A stretch of DNA of 64,000 nucleotides. Origin: Lachnospiraceae bacterium AC2012 (GTDB taxonomy: Bacteria; Bacillota; Clostridia; Lachnospirales; Lachnospiraceae). The position numbers were made by a program, and so were the translations under genes. The notes under the pieces are model-generated. The model saw only the letters and a program-made list of their open reading frames with translations. It ran no database searches and was not told the origin of the DNA. Shown piece by piece: positions 43,759 to 52,388 of this stretch (position 1 is the first letter of the stretch; every line of letters starts with the position of its first letter). The stretch lies in the NCBI GenBank assembly GCA_000702525.1, contig JNIN01000002.1, forward strand, positions 186,001 through 250,000, read 5' to 3'.

Positions 43759-45162
43759 TTATGAAAACAGATTTAATAATCCCGTAGACTGTAAAAACAG
43801 CACAAACATCATAATCGGTGCAATGTATTTAATCATCACTACATAGATGTGCTTACGCGTAAATCTCTCGCCGTTCGTTTCCATTTCCTCAATAATCCAC
43901 TTTGGTCCGACAACCCAGCCGATAAGAATCGTAGATAACATACAGATAAATGGCATCATAAAGCTGTTACTGATGTAATCCATAATATCCAGAAGCTGTC
44001 CTACGGAACCATTTGGCAAGGTCACTTCCACGTAGAAAATGCTATAACCAAGCGCTATAATCACAGACGCTGCGAGATAAATCACTGTCAGAATCAGAGT
44101 CACTTTCTTTCTTCCAACATGGAAAATCTCCATGCAATTCGACACGATCGCCTCCAATACAGAAATGCATGATGTCAACGTCGCAAAAATAGCCATAATA
44201 AAGAATGCCGCTCCAACAAATACGCCTGCGACCCCCATTTTAGCAAACACTTTCGGCAGAGACACGAACATCAGTCCCGGGCCGGCAGACATTCCTTCTA
44301 CACCTGAAAATACATATACTGCAGGAATGATCATCGCTCCGGCAATAAACGCAATCAGAGTATCAAATACTTCAATCTGACCTACTGCACGATTTAAATC
44401 CACATCCTTCTTAACGTATGAACCATAGGTGATCATAATTCCCATGGAAACCGACAATGAGAAAAAGAGCTGGCTCATCGCATCCAAGAGGATGGACATA
44501 AATTTCGATACCGTAAGGCCTTCAAAATTCGGTGTGATATATACAAGAAATCCCTCTATCCCTGTACGAACATCACCTTCCGCAGTAGTATGCGAAAGCG
44601 TCAACGAATAAACCGCAATAATCACAATTAACAACGTCAGAAATGGCATCAGGAATCTGGATACACGCTCAATTCCCTTCTCAACACCGTTATATACAAC
44701 AAAAGATGTTACAGCCATAAACAATAATGTGAAAACCACTGGGGAAACCGGTGATGTAATAAAGCTTGTAAAATAGCCATCTTCTGCTGCAGCCTTCGCC
44801 TGGCCTGTCACATATACAACTGCGTATTTCGTAATCCAACCGCCGATTACAGCATAGTAAGTCATAATGAGTACAGGCACAAGAAATGTTAAGATTCCAA
44901 GGAACTTCCATCCTCGATGCATCGTCTCATAAGCTTTGATTGCACTTTGCTTCGTTCTGCGACCAATCGCAATATCTGAAGTTAATAACGTAAACCCAAA
45001 CGTAAGAATCAGGGCAAAATAAACCAATAAGAATAATCCGCCGCCATCTTTCGCTACTAAATATGGAAATCTCCAAATATTTCCAACTCCAACAGCACTT
45101 CCAGCAGCAGCCAGGACGAATCCCAGCTGACCACTAAAACTACCCTTTTTCTTCTTCTCCAT
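43759..45162 (-). CDS. Sodium-dependent transporter of the SNF/NSS family (second of two)
   Basis: A 467-residue, 12-TM NSS transporter. TM1 GFVLAAAGSAVGVGNIWRFPYLVAKDGGG holds the unwound substrate and Na+ site; the following GGGLFLLVYF and FSLSVSMGIMITYGSYV (TM6-7 region) are typical. Bacterial members import amino acids such as tryptophan, tyrosine or alanine with Na+; the exact substrate is not clear. It lies 13 bp downstream of a paralogue with the same layout, probably one transcript. A GGAGGAC site precedes the ATG. Confidence 0.92.
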   Translation of the reverse strand: MEKKKKGSFSGQLGFVLAAAGSAVGVGNIWRFPYLVAKDGGGLFLLVYFALILTFGFTLLTSDIAIGRRTKQSAIKAYETMHRGWKFLGILTFLVPVLIMTYYAVIGGWITKYAVVYVTGQAKAAAEDGYFTSFITSPVSPVVFTLLFMAVTSFVVYNGVEKGIERVSRFLMPFLTLLIVIIAVYSLTLSHTTAEGDVRTGIEGFLVYITPNFEGLTVSKFMSILLDAMSQLFFSLSVSMGIMITYGSYVKKDVDLNRAVGQIEVFDTLIAFIAGAMIIPAVYVFSGVEGMSAGPGLMFVSLPKVFAKMGVAGVFVGAAFFIMAIFATLTSCISVLEAIVSNCMEIFHVGRKKVTLILTVIYLAASVIIALGYSIFYVEVTLPNGSVGQLLDIMDYISNSFMMPFICMLSTILIGWVVGPKWIIEEMETNGERFTRKHIYVVMIKYIAPIMMFVLFLQSTGLLNLFS

Positions 45163-45175
45163 CTATAAAGTCCTC

Positions 45176-46540
45176 CTACATGCTGATCAATCCGAATGCA
45201 TTAGCAATGCTGGATAACAGGATAATTCCTGCAAATACAGGTGCAAGGTACTTAATCATAAAATTAAATACTTCTCTTCTTCTAAATGCACCACCACGAA
45301 GCACTTCCTTGCCAAGCTTCTCTCTGCCAATGACAAATACAACCACAAGACATGTTGCGCATGCTGCAATTGGCATCATCACAGAGTTTGTAAGGAAATC
45401 GAAGAAATCCAAAAACTGCATTCCGATAATTGTCACACCAGAAAGTGGTCCATATCCAAGGGCAGAAAGTGAACCAAGAATTACGATTACTAAACCGATG
45501 ACAACGGTCGCTCTTCTTCTCGACCAGTGGAGCTGATCTTCGAAAGTTGCAACTGCGGATTCTGCCAATGCGATGGCAGATGTCAGTGCTGCAAATAATA
45601 CCAATAAGAAGAATACCGCACCGATGGCATTTCCAAATCCCATGGCATCAAAGATCTGAGGCATGGTAATAAACATAAGGGATGGTCCTGCATTCAAATT
45701 ATCCGCTGCACTATCCCCAGAGAAGGCAAATACAGCAGGAATAATCATAAGACCGGCTACGATAGCAATACCTGTATCAAAGAATTCCAACTGTTTTGTA
45801 GAACGCTCGATGGAAATGTCCTTCTTCATATAAGAACCAAAAGTTACCAGGATACCCATCGCAATCGAAAGCGAATAGAACATCTGTCCCATTGCTACTA
45901 CCACTGTCATCCAAGAGAAATTCTTTGGATTTGGAATCAGGAAATATTTCACACCTGCAAGTGCGCCAGGTCTCGTCATGGAATATACACAAACGATGAC
46001 GGCAAGTACCACAAGGATTGGCATCATAATCTTGGAAACACGTTCAATACCAGAACGAACGCCCATGAAGATGACTGCTAATACCAGGAATGTGAAAACC
46101 AAAAACCAGATTTCTGAAGTATATCCGCTTGTAATCATGGATGAAAATGCGCCGTCCTGCGCAAGTGCATGCGCATCACCCATAATATATTCCACCAGAT
46201 AGCGGACAACCCAGCCACCAATAACAGAATAATAAGGAACAATCAGAATTGGAATAATGGCATTGATCCATCCACCTGCCTTTACCCATTTCTTATCGCT
46301 AAAGCTTGCAAAGGCACCAACAGGACTCTTGCCTGTCATACGACCAATGGCTGTTTCTGCAATGATCATGGTATAGCCAAATGTTAAAGCCAAAACAATA
46401 TAAACTAACAAGAAGATTCCACCACCATACTGAGCAGCAAGGTAAGGGAATCTCCAAATGTTTCCTAAACCTACGGATGCGCCGGCCGCTGATAGAACAA
46501 AGCCTAGCTTTCCAGTAAATGTGTTACGTTGTTTGTTCAT
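45176..46540 (-). CDS. Sodium-dependent transporter of the SNF/NSS family (first of two)
   Basis: A 454-residue NSS transporter with TM1 GFVLSAAGASVGLGNIWRFPYLAAQYGGG and YSLSIAMGILVTFGSYMKK. It shares the fold and about a third to a half of residues by eye with its downstream neighbour, so the pair arose by duplication. Two adjacent carriers could differ in substrate or form a complex. GAGAGGAAAGTATT precedes the ATG. The promoter upstream carries two 16-bp operators 22 bp apart, so the pair is regulated. Confidence 0.92.
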   Translation of the reverse strand: MNKQRNTFTGKLGFVLSAAGASVGLGNIWRFPYLAAQYGGGIFLLVYIVLALTFGYTMIIAETAIGRMTGKSPVGAFASFSDKKWVKAGGWINAIIPILIVPYYSVIGGWVVRYLVEYIMGDAHALAQDGAFSSMITSGYTSEIWFLVFTFLVLAVIFMGVRSGIERVSKIMMPILVVLAVIVCVYSMTRPGALAGVKYFLIPNPKNFSWMTVVVAMGQMFYSLSIAMGILVTFGSYMKKDISIERSTKQLEFFDTGIAIVAGLMIIPAVFAFSGDSAADNLNAGPSLMFITMPQIFDAMGFGNAIGAVFFLLVLFAALTSAIALAESAVATFEDQLHWSRRRATVVIGLVIVILGSLSALGYGPLSGVTIIGMQFLDFFDFLTNSVMMPIAACATCLVVVFVIGREKLGKEVLRGGAFRRREVFNFMIKYLAPVFAGIILLSSIANAFGLISM

Positions 46541-46571
46541 AATACTTTCCTCTCTTTTTTACAATGAAGAA

Positions 46572-46611
46572 AGTTTAACACATAGTTGAACTGAATTCAA
46601 CACCTAGTTGA
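46572..46611 (-). promoter_or_regulatory. Promoter with paired operators before the SNF genes
   Basis: Minus strand TTGAAT (46600-46595), 17 bp, TAAACT (46577-46572). Two dyads TCAAC-N5-GTTGA (46597-46611) and TCAAC-N5-GTTAA (46575-46589) repeat with a 22-bp period, on one face of the helix, and overlap the -35 and -10. This looks like cooperative repressor binding. Confidence 0.72.
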
Positions 46612-46659
46612 CACATTTTTAATAAAAGGTTTAATTTTTTTCACTTTATTATTATTTTA

Positions 46660-47346
46660 TTACGATGAATGATGATATTTTCCTAGAAATTCGCGGGTTC
46701 TGGCATTTTCTGAGGTAAACACTTCTTCTGGTGTTCCATCCTCCACAATATAACCATTTTCCATGAAAATGATACGATTGCTGACATCGCGAGCAAAGGA
46801 CATCTCATGCGTCACGATCACCATGGTCATCTTCTCCTCTGCCAATTCTCGAATGACCTTCAAAATCTCAAGTGTAAGCTCCGGATCCAGCGCACTGGTT
46901 GGTTCGTCAAAGAATAAAATCTTTGGATTCATCGCTAAAGCTCTCGCGATGGAAACGCGCTGTTTCTGGCCTCCGGACAATTCGCATGGATAGGCAGTCT
47001 CCTTGTCCGACAAGCCCATTTTTTCCAGGAGTTCTCTGGCCTCTTGATAAACTTCTTCCTTTGGACGTTTCTGATTTCGAATCGGTGCATCCACAATGTT
47101 TTTCAACACAGAGAAATGTGGAAACAGGTTAAAATTCTGAAATACCAGCCCAAATTCCTCGCACTGAATCTCTCCTTCATCCATGGTCTCCAGTCCGGTT
47201 GCACAGCGAAGAAGCGTTGATTTCCCGGAACCGGATGGCCCGATAATAGAGACCACATCGCCTTCCTTCACGCTAAAACTAATATCCTTCAAGACGCCGG
47301 TTTCTCCGAAGGCCTTCTTCACGTGTTTCATTTCTAACATATTCAT
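46660..47346 (-). CDS. Polar amino-acid ABC transporter ATPase
   Basis: A 228-residue ATPase of the GlnQ/HisP class: Walker [10 protein letters not shown] near residue 36, Q-loop FQNFNLFPH, signature LSGGQKQR, Walker B ILFFDEPTSALDPE and His-switch VTHEMSFA. It energises import through the permease encoded just upstream. It is the last gene of a three-gene operon (binding protein, permease, ATPase) on the minus strand. GGAGGTCAGAAG precedes the ATG. Confidence 0.93.
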   Translation of the reverse strand: MNMLEMKHVKKAFGETGVLKDISFSVKEGDVVSIIGPSGSGKSTLLRCATGLETMDEGEIQCEEFGLVFQNFNLFPHFSVLKNIVDAPIRNQKRPKEEVYQEARELLEKMGLSDKETAYPCELSGGQKQRVSIARALAMNPKILFFDEPTSALDPELTLEILKVIRELAEEKMTMVIVTHEMSFARDVSNRIIFMENGYIVEDGTPEEVFTSENARTREFLGKYHHSS

Positions 47347-47357
47347 CTTCTGACCTC

Positions 47358-48008
47358 CTACTCGTAGTATTTCATGCTCTTTTCCGCGCGTTCCATAAGG
47401 AATGCTACTACACCGTTAAAAATATAATAGAATAACCCGGCAGCTAACAGCGGTACCACATTATGGGCTGTCGCTGCAAGCGCCTTCGCCTGCGTAAACA
47501 TTTCCGCATAGGCGATGGAAAACGCAAGAGATGTATCTTTGACCAGTGTGATCACCTCGTTCGTGATGGATGGGAGGATGCGCTTTAACACCTGTGGGAA
47601 CAGAATCACAAAGAATGTCTGAACCTTCGAATATCCCAAGACTTTTGCAGCTTCATATTGTCCCTTTGGCATCGACTCGATCCCGCTACGATAGATTTCC
47701 GCAAAATACGCCGCATAATTCAGTGCAAAAGCAATAATGACGGCAATTCCTCGATAATTTGAGGAAATCGTCATACCGAAAATGTAATACGGTCCAAAGT
47801 ACACCACGATCAATTGCAACATCAAAGGCGTGCCACGCATGATGGAAATGTAAACCTTCACCAACGTTCTAAGAATCACATACTTCGACATCCTGCCAAA
47901 GGCAATCAACAATCCCAGTGGTAAAGAAAACACCAGTGTCAATATGAAAATCCAGATGGTTGTGAGCATACCACCCATTAATTGCTGCAAAATTGTTATA
48001 AAGTCCAT
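47358..48008 (-). CDS. Polar amino-acid ABC transporter permease
   Basis: A 216-residue permease with five TMs. The cytosolic coupling helix carries the EAA-type motif EAAKVLGYSKVQTFFVILFPQVLKRILPS. A single permease gene implies a homodimeric channel. It begins one base after the binding-protein gene (stop at 48010), so the two are translationally coupled. Confidence 0.92.
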   Translation of the reverse strand: MDFITILQQLMGGMLTTIWIFILTLVFSLPLGLLIAFGRMSKYVILRTLVKVYISIMRGTPLMLQLIVVYFGPYYIFGMTISSNYRGIAVIIAFALNYAAYFAEIYRSGIESMPKGQYEAAKVLGYSKVQTFFVILFPQVLKRILPSITNEVITLVKDTSLAFSIAYAEMFTQAKALAATAHNVVPLLAAGLFYYIFNGVVAFLMERAEKSMKYYE

Positions 48009-48009
48009 A

Positions 48010-48816
48010 CTATTTACCTAAAATCGATACGTCTGTTCCAAACCATTTCTCAGAAATCTCGGCGAATGTGCCATCTTCATTCATCTCAAGCAAAATTTCA
48101 TTTACCTGATCACGAAGTTCTGTATTACCGGATGCAAATCCTACCGCATACTGCTCTGACGAAATCTCATAGTCTAAAACGGTATAAGTATCTTCCTTTC
48201 CATTGATCTGATCGAGTGCTACAAACTTATCCATAGCGACCGCATCTACCGCACCGGACTCTAAATCCATCATTGCTGTGTTGTAATCTGCTACGGAAAT
48301 CAGCTGACTAAAGCTACCGGTAAGGGATGCCAGACTATCCTCGTTCAATGCCGTCTCTGCCGAAGATTCCTTCTGGACATCCACGATTTTACCTGCAAGA
48401 TCCGCCTCGGAAGTAATGCCGGAATCCGTTCTAACTACGAATACCTGTGCATTATTCATATAAGGATCTGACCAGGTGTAATCGTCTTCTCGACCGTTGA
48501 TTGTAAATCCGTTCCAAATACAGTCAATCGTTCCTGACTCAAGTTCCATATCCTTGGCATCCCAGTCAATCGGCTGAAGCACGCACTCTACACCCATGCG
48601 CTTAGCCACTTCCTCGGCCAATTCGATATCAAAACCTGTGTACTCACCATCTTCATCTACATAGCCAAAAGGTGGAAAATTCTGATCGAATCCGACCACA
48701 AAGGTCTCGTCCGTATTTTCTACCTTGCTGCTGTCTTCTGCCGACGTACCGCAAGCTACCATCGTAAATGCCAAGATGGATACCATGAATGTTGCTACTA
48801 ATCTTTTTAATCTCAT
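48010..48816 (-). CDS. Amino-acid ABC transporter substrate-binding lipoprotein
   Basis: A 268-residue binding protein of the SBP_bac_3 family. Lipobox FTMVACG sets Cys22. Motifs: FPPFGYVDEDGEYTGFDIELAEEVAKRMG and DCIWNGFTINGREDDYTWSDPYM, typical of polar or neutral amino acid receptors. It delivers the ligand to the permease encoded next. Substrate (for example glutamine, cystine or arginine) cannot be fixed by eye. GGAGGGAAAAAGAA precedes the ATG, and TTGCAA-17-TATTGT about 50 bp further up is a possible promoter. Confidence 0.92.
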   Translation of the reverse strand: MRLKRLVATFMVSILAFTMVACGTSAEDSSKVENTDETFVVGFDQNFPPFGYVDEDGEYTGFDIELAEEVAKRMGVECVLQPIDWDAKDMELESGTIDCIWNGFTINGREDDYTWSDPYMNNAQVFVVRTDSGITSEADLAGKIVDVQKESSAETALNEDSLASLTGSFSQLISVADYNTAMMDLESGAVDAVAMDKFVALDQINGKEDTYTVLDYEISSEQYAVGFASGNTELRDQVNEILLEMNEDGTFAEISEKWFGTDVSILGK

Positions 48817-48902
48817 TTCTTTTTCCCTCCGTTTAACGCTTTACTATGCTAAACTGATAAAACAATAACTTATTTGCCAGAAATTTGCAACCCCTAAAAT
48901 CA

Positions 48903-48943
48903 AAAAAATAAAAAAAGCAAGAGAGCGATTCTTGCTCTCTTGC
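48903..48943 (-). terminator. Terminator of the GGDEF-yitT unit
   Basis: Perfect 10-bp stem GCAAGAGAGC / GCTCTCTTGC, loop GATTCTT, then TTTTTTTATTTTTTT on the minus strand. Confidence 0.9.
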
Positions 48944-48957
48944 CGTTTCTAATGTTC

Positions 48958-49899
48958 TTATGTCAATTTCTTCAGGAAATGTCCATCCACATTCACATCT
49001 TCATTTACAATCATAAACGCATGTGGATCAATCTCATGTACAATACTTCGCAGTCTACTAATCTCATATTTGCTGATAATAACCATCAGCACACGCTCAT
49101 CATTTCCCGTATACGCACCATTTGCAGCCCAACGCGTGATACCACGCTCTAACTGTCCCATGATTTCAATTTCCAAAGCTTTAGAATCCCGAAGCTTCGT
49201 AACAATCAATACCTGCACATTGATATTCTGCGCATGTACCTTATCCGTTGCAAGCGATGATACCGCCGAATACATCAGAGAATAAATCACCGTTGGAATA
49301 TCATAGAGTGCGAGACAGAAAATATACAGGATAAAATTGCAAATGAGTCCCCACTGTCCAACGGACAAATCGCCCTTTCGTCTCTGTACAAGAATCATAC
49401 TGATCAGATTCATTCCACCATCGCAGGCTCCCATTCGTAGGATAATTCCAATACCAACACCGGCAATCAGCCCCGCTGTAAGCGCATTCGCGATAATTTC
49501 TTCTAACACCGGTTCTGTTGCGACCGGAATAATCGTAAGAAAAATCGTACTACAGGATACCGTAATCACCGTCTTTACGAGATAACGTTTGCGCATATAT
49601 TTATAGGTCAAAATCAATCCCGGGATATTCAAAATATAATAGAAAATACCCGTTAAATCGATATGCGTTTTGATTCCCCAAAAATCGACCATGATATTAT
49701 AAAATAACTGCGCAAATCCCATAAATCCTGCAGAATACAGTTTTAATGGACGAAGGAAGAAATTAATTCCAATCGCGTAAATAAAACAACCCACAATAAT
49801 TCCAGCAATCCTTACGCATTCCCGTCTCCAGGAAGAACGACTACGCATCTCTTCTTCTCGAAATCTAACTTCTTGTTCAACCGTTTTCATATTATTCAT
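48958..49899 (-). CDS. YitT-family membrane protein
   Basis: A 313-residue YitT protein with six TMs (about 30-215) and a C-terminal DUF2179 domain (about 220-313, VQVLIVTKLRDSKALEIEIMGQLERGITRWAANGAYTGNDERVLMVII). The N-terminus is basic (REEEMRSRSSWRRE). I start at 49899, whose ATG is preceded by AAAGGCGTC and overlaps the end of the GGDEF gene by 8 bp; a longer open frame is only a shadow of that gene. Coupled expression with a diguanylate cyclase is unusual for the family. Confidence 0.87.
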   Translation of the reverse strand: MNNMKTVEQEVRFREEEMRSRSSWRRECVRIAGIIVGCFIYAIGINFFLRPLKLYSAGFMGFAQLFYNIMVDFWGIKTHIDLTGIFYYILNIPGLILTYKYMRKRYLVKTVITVSCSTIFLTIIPVATEPVLEEIIANALTAGLIAGVGIGIILRMGACDGGMNLISMILVQRRKGDLSVGQWGLICNFILYIFCLALYDIPTVIYSLMYSAVSSLATDKVHAQNINVQVLIVTKLRDSKALEIEIMGQLERGITRWAANGAYTGNDERVLMVIISKYEISRLRSIVHEIDPHAFMIVNEDVNVDGHFLKKLT

Positions 49900-51022
49900 G
49901 ACGCCTTTCATGTGTCTTATAATAAATTTCTTTCTGCTCGTACATCCGCTTATCGATGTCCTTGAGAATCGTATCCATCGTGGTATCCGCCAGGTCATAT
50001 AAGCCATATCCAATCGAAGCAGAGAGACGATAGGATCGATAGCCATCCTGATTATATTCCTCGAATTTTTCTTCGATTTTCTGTTTGATCATTTCCCCAT
50101 CTTCCGATGATTTCGCACCAAAAATCACGAAGAATTCATCTCCGGCATATCGAATTGCAAAACCATCACTCGGTGAAACGGATTGAAGAATTCGACCAAC
50201 GATGATTAGGGCATGGTCCCCTTCGGTATGACCATACCGATCATTAATCTCCTTAAATTCATTCATATCCAGCATCATCATGACAAAACGTCCACGTCGC
50301 ATCCGATCTCGCTCAATCTTATCGAGAAATGTTCGGTTATACAGTCCGGTAAGCTGATCTAAGTATACCTTCTCATTCTGCAGAGCAATAATCATGACCG
50401 CCATACCAATACTGCAAGATGGCCAGATGACAGATATACCATATTCCATAGCTTGCACCGTCAGACCAAATAACACAGGAATAAAGAACTGCGATACCGG
50501 AAAGAAGCGCATGGAACCGTATAACAAACGTCGAATCACATATAAAATAATGCCCAAAATAATGTAAATCACAGAGATGGCATTATATAACCAAAATAGT
50601 GGTCCTCTATGATACATATTCATAGAATCCACCATAAAAATAATCGGATTAAAAACATTGATAATAGAAATGACGATGCCGAGCATAATCGGAATCATAA
50701 CAACCAAGCTCAACCATTTCGGATTTCTACCATTCATATGATGATTAATCAAAAGCACCCAAACCGGTCCCATCAATAGATTTGTAGCATATAGCCAAAA
50801 ATTAGACAGATAAACGAAACAAAACCACTGTCCGCCAGGTCTGCCATTGGCATATGAGGATAGTGGATCTAACACACAAGAGATACATGCAATCACAATC
50901 AAATATAAGAGTAAACGAGATTCATACTGATCAGATGATTTCCATGCACCACTACTAACAATTCCGATCAACAGCAACAATGCAAGCACATCAGCAATAT
51001 AGATTTCACTCAAATACAACAT
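49892..51022 (-). CDS. Membrane GGDEF protein, putative diguanylate cyclase
   Basis: A 376-residue protein: about seven TMs in residues 1-215 (no known input domain that I can name), then a GGDEF domain. Active-site text is RYAGDEFFVIFG near residue 290, with DMNEFKEINDRYGHTEGD for metal and substrate. AGDEF variants are usually active. The RxxD inhibitory site five residues ahead is absent (SPSDGF), so product inhibition there is unlikely. It makes c-di-GMP, matching the PilZ and HD-GYP proteins elsewhere in the window. AGGGAGATATAAA precedes the ATG. Confidence 0.9.
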   Translation of the reverse strand: MLYLSEIYIADVLALLLLIGIVSSGAWKSSDQYESRLLLYLIVIACISCVLDPLSSYANGRPGGQWFCFVYLSNFWLYATNLLMGPVWVLLINHHMNGRNPKWLSLVVMIPIMLGIVISIINVFNPIIFMVDSMNMYHRGPLFWLYNAISVIYIILGIILYVIRRLLYGSMRFFPVSQFFIPVLFGLTVQAMEYGISVIWPSCSIGMAVMIIALQNEKVYLDQLTGLYNRTFLDKIERDRMRRGRFVMMMLDMNEFKEINDRYGHTEGDHALIIVGRILQSVSPSDGFAIRYAGDEFFVIFGAKSSEDGEMIKQKIEEKFEEYNQDGYRSYRLSASIGYGLYDLADTTMDTILKDIDKRMYEQKEIYYKTHERRHE

Positions 51023-51124
51023 TTTATATCTCCCTTATTTCATAATAAAGCAAGATATATTATATAACTTTTTTTCGTAAATTCCAAATCGAACAGAACA
51101 TTTCCAAGCACTCTAACCATATAA

Positions 51125-51145
51125 AAAAGGCGCCCAGAGGGCGCC
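51125..51145 (-). terminator. Terminator of the nucleoside operon
   Basis: GGCGCCC / GGGCGCC stem with loop AGA, then CTTTTTTAT on the minus strand, 20 bp after the udk stop. Confidence 0.88.
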
Positions 51146-51167
51146 CATAAAAATGATAGACTATGTT

Positions 51168-51797
51168 TTATTGTTCAGAGAGTTTACTCTGCGCTAAAAT
51201 ACTACGAATCTTAGCAGATACAACATCAAAAGCAACATCATTCATACCACTGTTAAGAACAACGTCCGCCATAGCACGTGTAGGTTCTACATAGATATAA
51301 TGCATAGGCTTAACCGTTGTTAAATACTGATCTACGATACCCTGCAGATCTCTACCACGTTCTTCCACGTCACGAAGTGCACGACGAAGAATACGCTCAT
51401 CTGCATCTGCATCGACATAAACCTTGATATCCATCTGATCACGAAGACGTGCATCCTGAAGTACCAGAATACCTTCAATAATGATGACTGGACTAGGCTT
51501 AATTTCAATAAATTCTTTGGAACGTGTATGCTGTGTGTAGTCATATACAGGGCAACATACCGTTTCGCCGTTCTTTAACATTTCCAGATGCTCGAGAAGT
51601 AAATCTGTCTCGAATGCACTTGGATGATCGTAGTTCTGAAGCTTACGCTGCTCAAATGGCATATCATCCTGAGATTTGTAGTAATTATCATAATAGATAA
51701 TAGATGTTTCCTCAGGAAATGCATCCTTGATTCTGTTTGTAAATGTAGATTTTCCAGATCCGGTACCACCTGCGATACCAATAATAATAGGTTTCAT
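51168..51797 (-). CDS. udk: Uridine kinase
   Basis: A 209-residue uridine/cytidine kinase: P-loop GIAGGTGSGKSTF at the N-terminus, YYDNYYKSQDD (substrate-binding), DHPSAFETDLL, and RDVEERGRDLQGIVDQYL (lid). It phosphorylates uridine and cytidine with ATP or GTP, trapping nucleosides after uptake. It is the last gene of the operon for a BMP-type nucleoside ABC importer, which makes pyrimidine nucleosides the likely cargo. AAGGAAGAAAT precedes the ATG. Confidence 0.95.
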   Translation of the reverse strand: MKPIIIGIAGGTGSGKSTFTNRIKDAFPEETSIIYYDNYYKSQDDMPFEQRKLQNYDHPSAFETDLLLEHLEMLKNGETVCCPVYDYTQHTRSKEFIEIKPSPVIIIEGILVLQDARLRDQMDIKVYVDADADERILRRALRDVEERGRDLQGIVDQYLTTVKPMHYIYVEPTRAMADVVLNSGMNDVAFDVVSAKIRSILAQSKLSEQ

Positions 51798-51813
51798 ATT
51801 TCTTCCTTCTTAC

Positions 51814-52371
51814 TTAAGCTACTACTATTTCTTCTTTCTCTTTCCCTCTCAGGATCATCACAATACCAACCATTGTTGAAATAATAGTAAGTACATCGAA
51901 TGTCAAAGAGGCAAAATTCATGATTACATAATCATAAATCAGCCAGAAAACCTGAGAAATTACAATTACAACTTTTAGTTTCACATCACTCTTAACATCT
52001 AAGAATAATGTAAACAACGTCGTACCGATAATCGGGAACCAGATAATGATTCCATAGGGATCTCTACCATCCGGTATGACTCCCTGGCCATTCATAATAG
52101 CAAAGATGGATAAACCAACCTGCACAATGATAAAAGCAATCTTGAGTGGCCATGTAAATTTAAACTGGAAACACACTAGGTTTCTCACTATGCTAAGCAT
52201 ATTTGTGATAAATGCTGTAACGCCCCCGAGGACGAGATTACCCACACCCATAAGGATGAACTGGATAATCTGCGCTCCTAAAATTTTCTTTCGACTTTTT
52301 ACAAAACCTACAAGAACCATGATGATGGCTCCTGCGAAAGATAGGCCATTTCCTAATAACAATAAATTCAT
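51814..52371 (-). CDS. YgjV-family membrane protein in the nucleoside operon
   Basis: A 185-residue membrane protein with six to seven TMs of the YgjV (Imp_YgjV) family: LSFAGAIIMVLVGFVKSRKKILGAQIIQFILMGVGNLVLGG and IWFPIIGTTLFTLFLDVKSDVKLKVV. The family has no settled function and resembles small PQ-loop-like carriers. Here it is encoded between the nucleoside permeases and udk, with short gaps on both sides, which points to nucleoside or nucleobase handling. No strong ribosome binding site is seen (TTAGGAATTAA is weak). Confidence 0.82.
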   Translation of the reverse strand: MNLLLLGNGLSFAGAIIMVLVGFVKSRKKILGAQIIQFILMGVGNLVLGGVTAFITNMLSIVRNLVCFQFKFTWPLKIAFIIVQVGLSIFAIMNGQGVIPDGRDPYGIIIWFPIIGTTLFTLFLDVKSDVKLKVVIVISQVFWLIYDYVIMNFASLTFDVLTIISTMVGIVMILRGKEKEEIVVA

Positions 52372-52388
52372 TTAATTCCTAACTAATA

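Noticed and set aside
49900-50046. Longer N-terminus for the second YitT protein
   Set aside because: The extension overlaps the GGDEF gene on the same strand, and its sequence does not resemble YitT.
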